Source of the DNA: Saccharomonospora sp. CUA-673 | Lineage (GTDB): Bacteria; Actinomycetota; Actinomycetes; Mycobacteriales; Pseudonocardiaceae | Direction: 5' to 3' | NCBI RefSeq assembly: GCF_001942305.1 | Contig: NZ_MKKE01000012.1 | Span: 28,909 to 92,908 of the forward strand | DNA: 64,000 bases | Shown: positions 18,795-27,121 of the stretch, in pieces | How positions within the stretch are numbered: the first letter of the stretch is position 1 | How the letters are laid out: every line of letters starts with the position of its first letter | Notes under the pieces: model-generated | What the model saw: only the letters and a program-made list of their open reading frames with translations | Told to the model about the DNA's origin: nothing | The model's database searches: none | Position numbers and translations under genes: made by a program

Positions 18795-19208
18795 ATGACC
18801 CCGGATCGATTGCGCGCGGTGTGCCTGGAGTTCACCGGCGCGGGCGAGGAGTTCCCGTTCGACGAGCACATCAGCGTGTTCAAGGTCGCCGGGAAGATCT
18901 TCGCGCTCTCCTCGCTCGGGCATCGGCCACTGAGCGTGAACCTCAAGTGCGATCCGGAGCTGGCGACACAGCTGCGCGCGTCCTACCCCGCCGTGCGGCC
19001 GGGCTGGCACATGAACAAGCGGCACTGGAACACGGTCGTCCTCGACGACGGTTCGCTGCCCGAACGGCTGGTCGTGGACATGATCGAGGACTCCTACGAC
19101 CTGGTCGTGGCCAAGCTGCCGAAGGCGATCAGGGAGCGTCTCGGGTGGAAGGCCCTGGCCGAGGAGAACGTCAACCGAGGACCGGCAGGGCCCGCGGCAC
19201 ACACGTGA
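18795..19208 (+). CDS. MmcQ/YjbR family protein
   Basis: A 137-residue small cytoplasmic protein matching the MmcQ/YjbR fold: FDEHISVFKVAGKIFAL, LSVNLKCDPE and the conserved W-H-M-NKRHWNTV stretch. The fold resembles a double-wing DNA-binding module, but the function is unknown. ATG 18795 is preceded by TACCGT 8 nt upstream, a likely leaderless -10 box. Its last 38 bases overlap the convergent diacylglycerol kinase gene. Confidence 0.82.
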   Translation: MTPDRLRAVCLEFTGAGEEFPFDEHISVFKVAGKIFALSSLGHRPLSVNLKCDPELATQLRASYPAVRPGWHMNKRHWNTVVLDDGSLPERLVVDMIEDSYDLVVAKLPKAIRERLGWKALAEENVNRGPAGPAAHT

Positions 19209-20127
19209 GCGACACCGGCAACCCGTCGAGCGGCTCGCCGTCGGCGAAGACCGGCCAGCCGCCGGCCGCATCCCGCTCGGGTCCGGCCGGCTCGATCCGC
19301 ACGCGACGGACCCGGACGGTGGTGACCTCCGAGTGCTCGACGTGGCGGCCCGTGCGCAGGCGCGGCAGCACGCGCAGCAGTTCCCGGTAGCCGACGGCAC
19401 CGACGACGGTGACGTCGAACAGGCCGTCCTCGGGATCGGCGGCGGGGCAGATCGGGATGCCGGCGCCGTACCAGGCGGTGTTGCCCACGGCGACGAGCAT
19501 CGCGGGCTGCTCCCACTCGCCGCGCTCGGTCGCGACGCGCACCGTGCGGGCCCGGAACGAGGCCAGTTCCGCGAGGATCGCCAGGTCGTACCGGCGCGGG
19601 CCGGGTGGCCAGGCCAGGCTGTTGGCGCGGGCGTTGACCGACGCGTCGAAGCCGGTGCACAACACCGTGCCGAACCAGGTGCCGGCCGGGTCGGCGCCCG
19701 GCCGGTCGTCGTGTGGGCGTTCGATGTGTGGGCGTTCGATGTGGCCCAGGTCTATGCGCCGGGTGCGGTGGGCGTTCAACGCGGTGGTGGCGGCGTCGAC
19801 GGCGGCGGCCGGGTCGGTCGGCACGCCGAGGGCGCGGGCGAGGTCGTTGCCGGTGCCCGACGGGATCAGACCGAGTGCCAGGTCGGTGCCGGCGCAGTAC
19901 TGCACGCCCTGGTGGGCGGCCCCGTCCCCGCCGAGCATGAGCACGGCGTCGAGACCGGCGGCCCGCGCCGTGTCGAGGCGGGTGCGGAACGTCTCGACGC
20001 TGTCGGCCTCTATCACGTCCAGCGCGTCGACGTGGGGCCGGAGGCGGGACGCGACCGCGCCTGCGAGCTGCGCGGCCGCGCCCTTGCCGGAGCCGGGGTG
20101 GAACGCGAGGGCGGCACGAACCCCCAT
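19171..20127 (-). CDS. Diacylglycerol/lipid kinase family protein
   Basis: A 318-residue DAGK-catalytic-domain protein: the nucleotide-binding GGDG motif is in LMLGGDGAAHQG and is followed by IPSGTGNDLARALG, both diagnostic. It would phosphorylate diacylglycerol or a related lipid at the membrane using ATP. It starts 3 bp after tatC, so it is the last gene of the pafB-pafC-tatA-tatC operon. The insert after IDLGHIERP contains a short exact repeat (HIERPHIERPHDD). A second lipid kinase domain lies in the fusion at 31534. Confidence 0.86.
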   Translation of the reverse strand: MGVRAALAFHPGSGKGAAAQLAGAVASRLRPHVDALDVIEADSVETFRTRLDTARAAGLDAVLMLGGDGAAHQGVQYCAGTDLALGLIPSGTGNDLARALGVPTDPAAAVDAATTALNAHRTRRIDLGHIERPHIERPHDDRPGADPAGTWFGTVLCTGFDASVNARANSLAWPPGPRRYDLAILAELASFRARTVRVATERGEWEQPAMLVAVGNTAWYGAGIPICPAADPEDGLFDVTVVGAVGYRELLRVLPRLRTGRHVEHSEVTTVRVRRVRIEPAGPERDAAGGWPVFADGEPLDGLPVSLTCVPRALPVLG

Positions 20128-20130
20128 GCG

Positions 20131-21102
20131 TTACGTGACGTCGTCGGTGCGGGTGCCGCCGCGACCGCGCTCCCGAGGCTCGTCGTCACCGTCGGCCGAA
20201 CTCGGGGTGTACTCGAACGGTGCGGCCTCGTTGTCGTCGAGCTCGGCCCAGCCGTCGGTACCGCGTTCCTTGTCGAGCTTGCGGTCGTGGAAGCGGGTGA
20301 CCTGCAGGGAGATCTCGAACAGCAGGCACAGCGCACCGGCGAGGGCGATCATGGAGAACGGGTCCGCGGGCGTCACGAACGCCGCGAACACGAACATGAT
20401 CATGATGATGCCGCGGCGCCACTTCTTGAGCGTCTCGTAGCGCACGGCGCCCACGCGGTTGAGCATGATGATCACGAGCGGCAGTTCGAAGCTCACGCCG
20501 AAGATCAGCAGCAGCGTCAGGACGAACGAGATGTACTCGGCACCGGTGAACCACGTCGCGAACTCGCCGCCGCCGAACGTCGTCAGGATCTCGAGTGCGT
20601 ACGGGGCCATGAAGTAGGCCAGCAGCGCACCGGTGACGAACAGGAACGACGCGAGACCGACGAAGATCATCGCGTACTTGCGTTCCTTGGGGTGCAGTCC
20701 GGGCGAGATGAACGCCCAGAACTGATACAGCCACAGCGGCGAGAACAGCACCGCACCGGCCGTGAGACCGACCTTCATCTGGATCATGAAGGCCTCGAAC
20801 GGGACGGTCTGCAGGAGCTGACACCGCTCGCCCTGCGGATACCGCATCTCGGCGGGGATCTGGCAGTAGGGCCCCGTGACGAGGTTGCCGAGGGAGGGCA
20901 GCACGCCCGGGATCTCGTTGCTGAACCAGATGAAACCGAGGATGCCGCCCGCGACCAGGGCGATCAGCGCGTAGCCGAGCCGACGACGGAATTCGTAGAT
21001 GTGCTCGATGAGCGACATGGTGCCGTCGGGGTTGTGCCGACGGCTCCGCATCTTCCGCTTGCTGCTTCGGCCTTCGCGCTTGTCGGAGGTGTCTTCTCCC
21101 AC
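20131..21102 (-). CDS. tatC: Sec-independent translocase TatC
   Basis: The polytopic twin-arginine receptor subunit. Six helices are visible, with the conserved MSLIEHIYEFRRRL first cytoplasmic segment, FEAFMIQMKVGL and LFSPLWLYQFWAFISPGL. The N-terminal extension (about 28 residues, Lys/Arg-rich) and the acidic C-terminal tail are longer than in E. coli TatC. It binds twin-arginine signal peptides and recruits TatA. Located 34 bp downstream of tatA. Confidence 0.96.
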   Translation of the reverse strand: MGEDTSDKREGRSSKRKMRSRRHNPDGTMSLIEHIYEFRRRLGYALIALVAGGILGFIWFSNEIPGVLPSLGNLVTGPYCQIPAEMRYPQGERCQLLQTVPFEAFMIQMKVGLTAGAVLFSPLWLYQFWAFISPGLHPKERKYAMIFVGLASFLFVTGALLAYFMAPYALEILTTFGGGEFATWFTGAEYISFVLTLLLIFGVSFELPLVIIMLNRVGAVRYETLKKWRRGIIMIMFVFAAFVTPADPFSMIALAGALCLLFEISLQVTRFHDRKLDKERGTDGWAELDDNEAAPFEYTPSSADGDDEPRERGRGGTRTDDVT

Positions 21103-21136
21103 GAAAGCGTTCCGTTCTCGATCCGCCGGAGCGGTG

Positions 21137-21502
21137 TCAGCCGTTCTTCTGAGCCTGCTCCGCGCCCTGCTGCTTCTTCAACTCGTCGAGCTGGCGCTGC
21201 AGCTGCTCCACCTGGTCGTCCGTCGACGACGCAGCGGACCCAGAGGTCGCGGAGGTCGCGGCGCTCGCGCCGGAGTCGTCAGCAGCCTTGGCCGAGGTGC
21301 CGGAGATCTGCTTGGAGTCGGCGGACGTGGCGGTGTCGCCGTCGTCGTCGGCCTGCTCGCCCCGCATGTCCTTCGTCTCCGCCTTGAAGATCTTCATGGA
21401 CTTGCCGATCGAGCGGGCGGTGTCCGGCAGGCGCTTGGCGCCGAACAACACGATGACGACCAGCAAAAGGATGAGCAAATGCCACGGCTGAAAGGCGTTC
21501 AT
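21137..21502 (-). CDS. tatA: Sec-independent translocase TatA
   Basis: A 121-residue pore component: a short N-terminal helix (WHLLILLLVVIVLFGAKRLP), the FGAKRLPD hinge and the amphipathic helix (ARSIGKSMKIFKAET), then a Ser/Ala/Asp-rich tail ending in a coiled-coil-like, Gln/Lys-rich segment. ATG 21502 overlaps the stop of the upstream small gene by 4 nt (ATGA), implying coupled translation. A longer frame to 21577 is not needed. Confidence 0.95.
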   Translation of the reverse strand: MNAFQPWHLLILLLVVIVLFGAKRLPDTARSIGKSMKIFKAETKDMRGEQADDDGDTATSADSKQISGTSAKAADDSGASAATSATSGSAASSTDDQVEQLQRQLDELKKQQGAEQAQKNG

Positions 21503-21765
21503 GGTAGGTGGCCTCCCTGTTCGTTCAGGCCCGATCGTACTGGTTCGGGGACCGGCTGAGGGCGGTTTCGGGAACACAGATCGCGAACGGCCACGCCGAC
21601 CGCGGCGGCGCGGGCGCGGATCATCCCCGTCCGGGACTCCACGTCGGCGCGCATCGTGTCGGCGGCACTCCGGAAGCCTTTCACCGCACCGCCGAGGCGG
21701 AACAGGACCAGGCCGAGAACGACCAGTCCCACGCCGACGCCGGCGGCACTCAGCACGTACAACAC
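21499..21765 (-). CDS. Small membrane protein between pafC and tatA, unknown
   Basis: An 88-residue protein with one N-terminal transmembrane helix (about 2-25) followed by a basic amphipathic segment (AVKGFRSAADTMRADVESRTGM). It is embedded in the operon: it starts 10 bp after pafC and its stop overlaps the tatA start. The conserved embedding suggests a real gene. I do not recognise the family; a helper of Tat or of the membrane is only a guess. Confidence 0.7.
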   Translation of the reverse strand: MLYVLSAAGVGVGLVVLGLVLFRLGGAVKGFRSAADTMRADVESRTGMIRARAAAVGVAVRDLCSRNRPQPVPEPVRSGLNEQGGHLP

Positions 21766-21774
21766 GCGATCACC

Positions 21775-22755
21775 CTACTGGTCCCGGGTGAGCGCCAGGT
21801 GACGTGCTCGTGCCAATCCGGCGGCGGCCCGTTCTCGAACCGCTACCGCCAGTTCATCCGGTTTGTCCACGATTGCCCGACCTCCGAGTCCCAGGACGAG
21901 GCGCACCATCCACGACTGGTCGCCGTAGCGCATCCGCACCCGTAGCCGTCCGCCCTCGAGCTCGGCGAGTTCGTCGCACGGGTAGTACTCGGCGACCCAG
22001 CGCGCGTCCGGTTCGAGGACCAGTTCGGCCTCCGGGTACCCGTCGCGCGGGGAGAACACGCCGTCGGACAGGTCGGTGTGCCGGGCGTGCGGCGGCGGTG
22101 CGGCGGGTTCGTCGGTGACCTCGAGGTGGTCGATGCGGTCGAGGCGGAACAGTCGTACCGCCTCGGCGCGCCGGCACCAGCCTTCGAGATAGCCGACGGC
22201 CTGCACGATGAGCAGCCGCATGGGGTCGACGGTGCGGTCGGTGATCTCGTCCTTGGAAGCGGTGTAGTAGCGCATCTGCACCGCTTTGCCCTCGTCGAGA
22301 GCCCGGCGGACGAGTTCGCGGGTCCGCGCGGTGCGTTCGCCCTCGCGCAGCCCGTGCCCGACGACGACGCCCGCGGGTTCGGCCTCCCCGGCCGCGGCCT
22401 CGATCTTCGCGATGGCGCGCCGGACGGCATCGGTGTCCACGACGCCGGGCGTCTCCCCCAGCGCGCGCAGGGCGATGACCAGGGCGCTGGCCTCGGCGCC
22501 GGTGAGCCGCAGCGGCCGGCGCATGCCGGCGTCGAAGGTGACCGACACGGTGTCGCCGTCGAAGGACAGGTCGATCAGGTCGCCCGGTCCGTAGCCGGGC
22601 AGTCCGCACATCCACAGCAGTTCGAGGTCGCGGCGCAGCTGTTTCGGCGTGACGTCGAAGTCCTGCGCGGCCTGGTCGATGCGGATGCCGGGCCGGGCCA
22701 GCAGGTACGGCACGAGGGCCAGCAGCCGCGGCATCCGGTCGGTCGCGGCGCTCAT
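21775..22755 (-). CDS. pafC: WYL-domain transcriptional regulator PafC
   Basis: A 326-residue regulator with an N-terminal winged helix (about 5-75, MPRLLALVPYLLARPGIRID...QLRRDLELLWMCGLPGY), a WYL domain (about 145-230, VQMRYYTASKDEITDRTVDPMRL begins it) and a C-terminal WCX domain. With PafB it forms the activator of the LexA-independent DNA-damage response in mycobacteria; single-stranded DNA is the reported signal for the WYL domains. It overlaps pafB by 4 nt (ATGA). Despite the name, it is not a proteasome subunit. Confidence 0.92.
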   Translation of the reverse strand: MSAATDRMPRLLALVPYLLARPGIRIDQAAQDFDVTPKQLRRDLELLWMCGLPGYGPGDLIDLSFDGDTVSVTFDAGMRRPLRLTGAEASALVIALRALGETPGVVDTDAVRRAIAKIEAAAGEAEPAGVVVGHGLREGERTARTRELVRRALDEGKAVQMRYYTASKDEITDRTVDPMRLLIVQAVGYLEGWCRRAEAVRLFRLDRIDHLEVTDEPAAPPPHARHTDLSDGVFSPRDGYPEAELVLEPDARWVAEYYPCDELAELEGGRLRVRMRYGDQSWMVRLVLGLGGRAIVDKPDELAVAVRERAAAGLARARHLALTRDQ

Positions 22756-23735
22756 CGCGCACCTCCCGGGCCCGCGGCGACGCGTTCGAGTCGGTCGAGC
22801 ACGGCCTTGGCGAGCACGTCGGGTTCGAGCACGACCGCGTCGGGTCCGTGACCGGCGATCCAGTCGGCGGCGCCCTCGGGGTGGTACAGGTCGATCTCGA
22901 CGACGTCGCCGTCGATGCCGTCGACGGTGCGCGCGCCCAGGACGCGGGCGTGCCTGCGGATCCCGGCGGCCCGGCCCTCTGCCAGCCACAGCTGCGCCGT
23001 CGTGGTGGCCGACCGGTCGTCGGTCCCGGACGCGCCGGCGACGAACGTCAGCAGGTCGACCCCCTCGGGACGCTGGACCACGCCGGTGTCGCCGAACGGT
23101 TCGACGTCGCCGGTGATGCGCGACAGGCGGAAGCAGCGGGGTGCGCCGCGGTCGCGGTCGTGGCCGACGACGTACCAGCGGCCGCGCCACGACACCACGC
23201 CCCACGGTTCGAGGGTGCGGGTGAGCCGTTCCGGCGAGTCCGAGCGGCGGTAGGCGAACCGCACCGCCCGACCCTGCTGGACGGCGGCCAGCAGCGGGGC
23301 GAACGCGGGTTCGGTGTGCACGCGCGGTTCGACCATGGCGTGGGTCTGGTCGTCGACCTCCACCCCGGCTGCGCGGAGTTTGACCAGCGCGCCGTGCGCC
23401 TGGCCGGTCAGGTCGGGCGAGTCCCACAGGCGTGCAGCCAGCGCGACGGCCGTCGCCTCGTCGGGCGCCAGGTCGATGTCGCCGAGCTCGTAGTCGCGCC
23501 GCGCGATGCGGTACCCCTCGGCGTCGAACGCCGAGTTGCTGCCCGTCTCCAGGGGAATGCCCAGTTCCCGCAGCTCGGCCTTGTCGCGCTCGAACATGCG
23601 GAAGAACGCCTCGCTGCTCGAGGCACCGGCGTAGCCGGGCACGATCCCGCGGATCCGCTCGGCCGTCAGGTACTGCCGGGTCGACAGCAGGGCGAGCACC
23701 AGGTTGACCAGGCGTTCTGCGCGGGCGGTGGACAC
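22752..23735 (-). CDS. pafB: WYL-domain transcriptional regulator PafB
   Basis: A 327-residue paralog of PafC: winged helix (ERLVNLVLALLSTRQYLTAERI, residues about 6-70), WYL domain (about 145-225, VRFAYRRSD...LEPWGVV) and WCX domain. GTG 23735 is chosen because it precedes the conserved domain; the open frame to 23873 only reads through a dispersed repeat. It is the first gene of the run pafB-pafC-small gene-tatA-tatC-lipid kinase. Confidence 0.92.
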   Translation of the reverse strand: MSTARAERLVNLVLALLSTRQYLTAERIRGIVPGYAGASSSEAFFRMFERDKAELRELGIPLETGSNSAFDAEGYRIARRDYELGDIDLAPDEATAVALAARLWDSPDLTGQAHGALVKLRAAGVEVDDQTHAMVEPRVHTEPAFAPLLAAVQQGRAVRFAYRRSDSPERLTRTLEPWGVVSWRGRWYVVGHDRDRGAPRCFRLSRITGDVEPFGDTGVVQRPEGVDLLTFVAGASGTDDRSATTTAQLWLAEGRAAGIRRHARVLGARTVDGIDGDVVEIDLYHPEGAADWIAGHGPDAVVLEPDVLAKAVLDRLERVAAGPGGAR

Positions 23736-23802
23736 CCCACCAACCCTAGCTCGCCCGCCCCGAGAACTCCCGCAGATCCCACCGGCAAGCCTCCCCCTGG
23801 CG

Positions 23803-23840
23803 GTGGAAGCCCCCGAGGGCCCCATGGTCGCGTTCAACGC
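23803..23840 (+). repeat. Dispersed repeat element, copy A
   Basis: GTGGAAGCCCCCGAGGGCCC is followed by the 18-base core CATGGTCGCGTTCAACGC (23823-23840). The same block occurs in the same orientation at 24645-24678, and a shorter relative (GGGCCCTATGGTCGCGT on the minus strand) forms the loop side of the hairpin at 37315-37366. It lies in the gap upstream of pafB. The 192 bp from 23736 to 23927 hold this element and the pafB promoter region, and no gene. Confidence 0.75.
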
Positions 23841-23927
23841 ACCCAATCTTCCCTTCGCGCGGCGCTCGTGCACCGTGCTCCGGCTGCGTAGGCTGCGGCA
23901 GGGACGGACGAGCTACGGGAGGTCCGG

Positions 23928-24083
23928 GTGACCCGGTTCGCGGTCGGCGACGTGACGCTCGCATTCGAGGATGTCGGCCCGCGAGGGGCGACTCCGGTGG
24001 TGTTGATCCACGGGCACCCGTTCAACCGCGCTCACGCTGTTCACGTCACCTGGGGCGGTAGGCGGCACCTCGGTGAGCAATAG
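23928..24083 (+). pseudogene. 5' remnant of an alpha/beta hydrolase gene
   Basis: GTG 23928, with GGGAGGT just upstream, opens a frame whose first 33 codons read like the start of an alpha/beta hydrolase (VTRFAVGDVTLAFEDVG, then VVLIHGHPFNR with the oxyanion HG motif). After about 24030 the similarity stops, and the frame runs antisense through the end of the toxin gene to a TAG at 24081. Nothing downstream restores the nucleophile elbow or catalytic His. The gene seems to have lost its 3' part where the toxin-antitoxin module begins. Confidence 0.65.
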
Positions 24084-24318
24084 CCACGACTTCGACGACG
24101 ATGCGGTCGTCGTCGATCACGTAGATGACGCGCCACTCACCACGCCGGGCCGAGTAGTGGCCCTCCCACGAGGACATCAGCGGTTTGCCGACGCGGTACG
24201 GGTTCTCGGCCAGTGGCCCCATGATGAATGCGATGCACGCATGTGCGACGCGCTCGGGGACCTTCCGCAACGCTCGCTGGGCGCCGGTAGCGAACACCAC
24301 CTCGTACGTACGAGCCAT
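24046..24318 (-). CDS. RelE/ParE-superfamily toxin
   Basis: A 90-residue toxin: MARTYEVVFATGAQRALRKVPE, the central NPYRVGKPL, and the C-terminal RRGEWRVIYVIDDDRIVVEVVAIAHR typical of RelE ribosome-dependent mRNA interferases. The basic residues and the RxxYR-like end (AAYRPR) expected at the active site are present. ATG 24318 overlaps the antitoxin stop (TGATG), so translation is coupled and antitoxin comes first. It is bound and blocked by the upstream Phd/YefM-like protein. Confidence 0.88.
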   Translation of the reverse strand: MARTYEVVFATGAQRALRKVPERVAHACIAFIMGPLAENPYRVGKPLMSSWEGHYSARRGEWRVIYVIDDDRIVVEVVAIAHRGAAYRPR

Positions 24319-24593
24319 CAAACGCCGAACTCGCGCCTGACCTCCGCGAGGGACACGGTGCGGCCAGCCGCCAGGTCCGCGTCACCCTCGTCGATCGCCG
24401 CGACCAGCTGCGGGTCCGACGCGACGGCGACCGTCTCCTCGAGCGATTCGAGGTAGGACGCGGACACGACAGCAGCGACGGTCCGCCCGTCCCGTTCGAC
24501 GTCGACGCGTCCCTCCTCGTGTTCGGCCTGTGCCACAACCTCGGCCAGTGGCCGGCCGTCCTCCGGAATCACCACGTCACCAGTATTCCACAA
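24318..24593 (-). CDS. Phd/YefM-family antitoxin
   Basis: A 91-residue acidic antitoxin: an N-terminal Phd/YefM DNA-binding region (RPLAEVVAQAEHEEGRVDVERDGRTVAAVVSASYLESLEE) and a C-terminal helical, acidic toxin-binding tail (AIDEGDADLAAGRTVSLAEVRREFGV). The start may be a few codons downstream at the GTG before IPEDGRP. It would autorepress the operon through its N-terminus. Lies directly upstream of the RelE-like toxin. Confidence 0.85.
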   Translation of the reverse strand: MWNTGDVVIPEDGRPLAEVVAQAEHEEGRVDVERDGRTVAAVVSASYLESLEETVAVASDPQLVAAIDEGDADLAAGRTVSLAEVRREFGV

Positions 24594-24621
24594 AGCCGCA
24601 GTTCAGGTTCGTTCACGCAGG

Positions 24622-26631
24622 TCATCCACGGCAACCCTCGTCCAGTGGAGTCCCGAGGCCCATGGTCGCGTTCAACGCGGCCACGGGGCCGTTGGGTGCA
24701 TTGGCGGGTGGGGGTGTGCTGATGCGGCCGGCGCGGATGCCGTTGGCGATGACCAGCACCTCGGCGAGCTCGTGGATGAACACGACGGCGGCGAGTCCGA
24801 GGGCGCCGACGGCGGCCAGCGGCACCAGGACGACGATGATCAGCCCGGACAACGCGATGTTCTGCAGCATGATCCGCCGGGCGCGGCGCGCGTGGGCCAT
24901 GGCGCGTGGGAGTTGCCGCAGGTCGGTGCCCATCAGGCGACGTCGGCGGTATCGAGCGCGACGTCGGTTCCCACGGCGCCCATCGCGATGCCGACGTCGG
25001 CGGTCGCGAGCGCCGGCGCGTCGTTGACCCCGTCGCCGACCATCGCGACGCGGCCCCGGCTGCCCGCGCCCAGGGCGGCGACCCGGCGGGCCTTGTCCTC
25101 GGGTCTCGACTGCGCGTGCACCTCGCCCGGGTCGATGCCCGCCTCCGCGGCGAGCGCGGCCGCGGTCCGGGCGTTGTCGCCGGTCAGCATCGCGACGCGG
25201 CGGCCGCTCCGCCGGAGGGCGGCGACGGTCTCGCCCGCCTCCGGACGCAGTTCGTCGCGGATCGCGAGCACCCCCAACACCTCGCCGGCGTACTCGACGA
25301 CCGCCACGGTCGCCCCGCTCTCCTGCAGCGCGCGACCTCGGCCGACAGGGTCCGGGGCCGATCCACCCGGGATGACCGAGCCGCGCCGGACGCCCGTCGA
25401 CGCGCCCCTCCAGCCCGGCTCCCGGAACGCCGACGACGTCGCGGGCCGGTTCGGGGTCGGGTGCGGCAGCCAGGACCGCGGCCGCGAGCGGGTGCTCGCT
25501 GCGGGCCTCGAGCGCTGCCGCCACGGCCAGCACCCGTCGTTCATCGGCGCCGGACTCCGGCACCACGTCGGTGACCTCGGGCGCGTTGCGGGTCAGCGTT
25601 CCCGTCTTGTCCACCGCGACGGTGGTCACGGCGCCGAGGGTCTCCAGCGCCGCGCCGCCCTTGATCAGCACGCCCATGCGGCTCGACGCGCCGACCGCGG
25701 CGATCACGGTGACCGGCACGGAGATCGCCAACGCACACGGCGCCGCCGCGACCAGCACCACGAGCGCGCGTTCGACCCACGTCGCCGGATCGCCCAGCAG
25801 TGCACCGATCCCGCCCACGAGCAGGGCCAATGCCATCACACCCGGCACCAACGGACGGGAGATCCGGTCCGCGATGCGCTGACGCCGGCCCTTCCGCCTG
25901 CTCGCGTCCTCGACGATGCGCACGACCCGCGCCAGGGAGTTGTCGGCCACCGTCGCCGTGGCCTCGACGACGAGCACGCCGTTGCCGTTGATCGACCCGG
26001 CGTACACCTCGCCGTCCGGTGCGACCTCGACGGGGATCGACTCGCCGGTGATCGCGGACATGTCCACCGCCGACCGGCCGTCACGCACCGTCCCGTCGCT
26101 GGGGATCCGCTGCCCGGCCCGCACCAGCATCGTGTCGCCGACCCGCAGCTCGCCCGGCGCGATCGCGCTCTCCCGCCCGTCGCGCACCACCGTGACCTCG
26201 TCGGGCACGAGCGAGAGCAACGCACGCAGACCTCGCCGCGTCCGGCTGAACGCGTAGTCCTCGAGCGCCTCGCTGATGGAGAACAGGAACGCCAGCATCG
26301 CGGCTTCCGCGAACTGGCCGAGCCCCAGCGCGCCGACGAGCGCGATGGTCATCAACGTCCCCACGCCGATGCGGCGCCGCCACACCCCGCGCAGCGCGGC
26401 GGGCACGAACGCGCTGCCACCCACCGCCGCGGCGAGCACGTGCAGCCCGACGGCGGCCGTGTCCAGGCCGAACGCGCCGAGGACGAACCCCGCGACCACC
26501 AGCAGCCCCGAGGTCGCGGCGACCTGGAACTCCCGGACCCGCCACAGCGGCGTCGGCGGGGCCTGCGGCCCGGCTACCGGGTCGTCGCCGTCCTCGCGGT
26601 CGTCTCCCGGGCCGCAGCAGGCGTCGCTCAT
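24622..26631 (-). pseudogene. Heavy-metal P1B-type ATPase, frame broken
   Basis: Metal-exporting ATPase of the CadA/ZntA type. In order: an N-terminus with MSDACCG, paired transmembrane helices, the actuator TGES, the CPx-type membrane motif AAPCALAISVP, DKTGTLT (phosphorylated Asp), and MLTGDN and GDGVNDAP in the ATP-binding domain. There is no HMA domain. The frame is lost at about 25365, 25328 and 24946; each is repaired by one added G/C, and the last repair gives DVALMGTDLRQL. The C-terminus reads into dispersed repeat copy B. The start overlaps the ArsR stop (ATGA), so ArsR controls it. Likely Zn2+/Cd2+/Pb2+ efflux. The breaks may be sequence error. Confidence 0.8.
24645..24678 (+). repeat. 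Dispersed repeat element, copy B
   Basis: GTGGAGTCCCGAGGCC followed by the core CATGGTCGCGTTCAACGC (24661-24678), matching copy A at 23803-23840 in the same orientation. It overlaps the 3' end of the P-type ATPase frame, where it encodes the reverse-strand residues VAALNATMG. Copies A and B bracket the hydrolase remnant and the toxin-antitoxin genes. Confidence 0.75.
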
Positions 26632-27020
26632 GGCCGATCCGGTACGGCGGCGAGCAGGTCCATCGTGGCCAGGCCGGACTCGGACAGCCGGTACATGACG
26701 AGTTTGCCGTCCCTGCGCGAGGTCACCAGCCCGGCGGAGCGCAGGTGGCGCAGGTGGTGCGACACGAGTCCCTGGGAGGAGCCGACGATCCACGCGACGT
26801 CGCACACGCACAGCTCCTCGCCCGCCCGCAACGCGTGCGCCACGCGCAGGCGGGTCGGGTCGCCGAGCGCCCGCAACCGTTCCGCGTCGCCGGCGAGCGC
26901 GCCGGCCTCCGGCAACCGCGCCCGGAGGGCTTCGGCGTGGTCGAAGTCGATACACAGCAGCGCGCACGCGTCTCGTCCATGGCAACAATCTAACGCCCGT
27001 CGATATGTTTGACCAGCCAT
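26628..27020 (-). CDS. ArsR/SmtB-family metal-sensing repressor
   Basis: A 130-residue winged-helix repressor. The metal-binding signature ELCVCDVAWIVG is in the DNA-recognition region, and the Cys-rich N-terminus (DCCHGRDACALLC) supplies further thiols, as in CadC/CmtR-type sensors of Cd2+, Pb2+ or Zn2+. Recognition helix: SSQGLVSHHLRHLRSAGLV. Its stop overlaps the ATPase start, so both are on one transcript that the repressor would release when metal binds. ATG 27020 is the only in-frame start close to the conserved region. Confidence 0.9.
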   Translation of the reverse strand: MAGQTYRRALDCCHGRDACALLCIDFDHAEALRARLPEAGALAGDAERLRALGDPTRLRVAHALRAGEELCVCDVAWIVGSSQGLVSHHLRHLRSAGLVTSRRDGKLVMYRLSESGLATMDLLAAVPDRP

Positions 27021-27040
27021 GTACTCCCGGTTCCGGGGAC

Positions 27041-27058
27041 TTTGACACGGGTGTCAAA
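27041..27058. promoter_or_regulatory. Operator-like palindrome TTTGACAC-GG-GTGTCAAA
   Basis: Two exact 8-base arms around GG lie between the divergent ArsR (start 27020) and TetR (start 27122) genes. A related half-site (GGTGTCGAAC) follows at about 27070. It could serve the TetR repressor, the ArsR repressor, or both. Palindromes with this spacing are common for TetR-type dimers. Confidence 0.6.
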
Positions 27059-27121
27059 CTTTCGGCATCGGTGTCGAACAGGACGGGAACCCCGGCCGCA
27101 GCCGCACATGAGGGAGGTTCG

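Noticed and set aside
27005..27121. N-terminal extension of the TetR protein to 27005
   Set aside because: It would cover the operator palindrome and the ArsR promoter, has no family similarity, and a good ribosome site serves GTG 27122.
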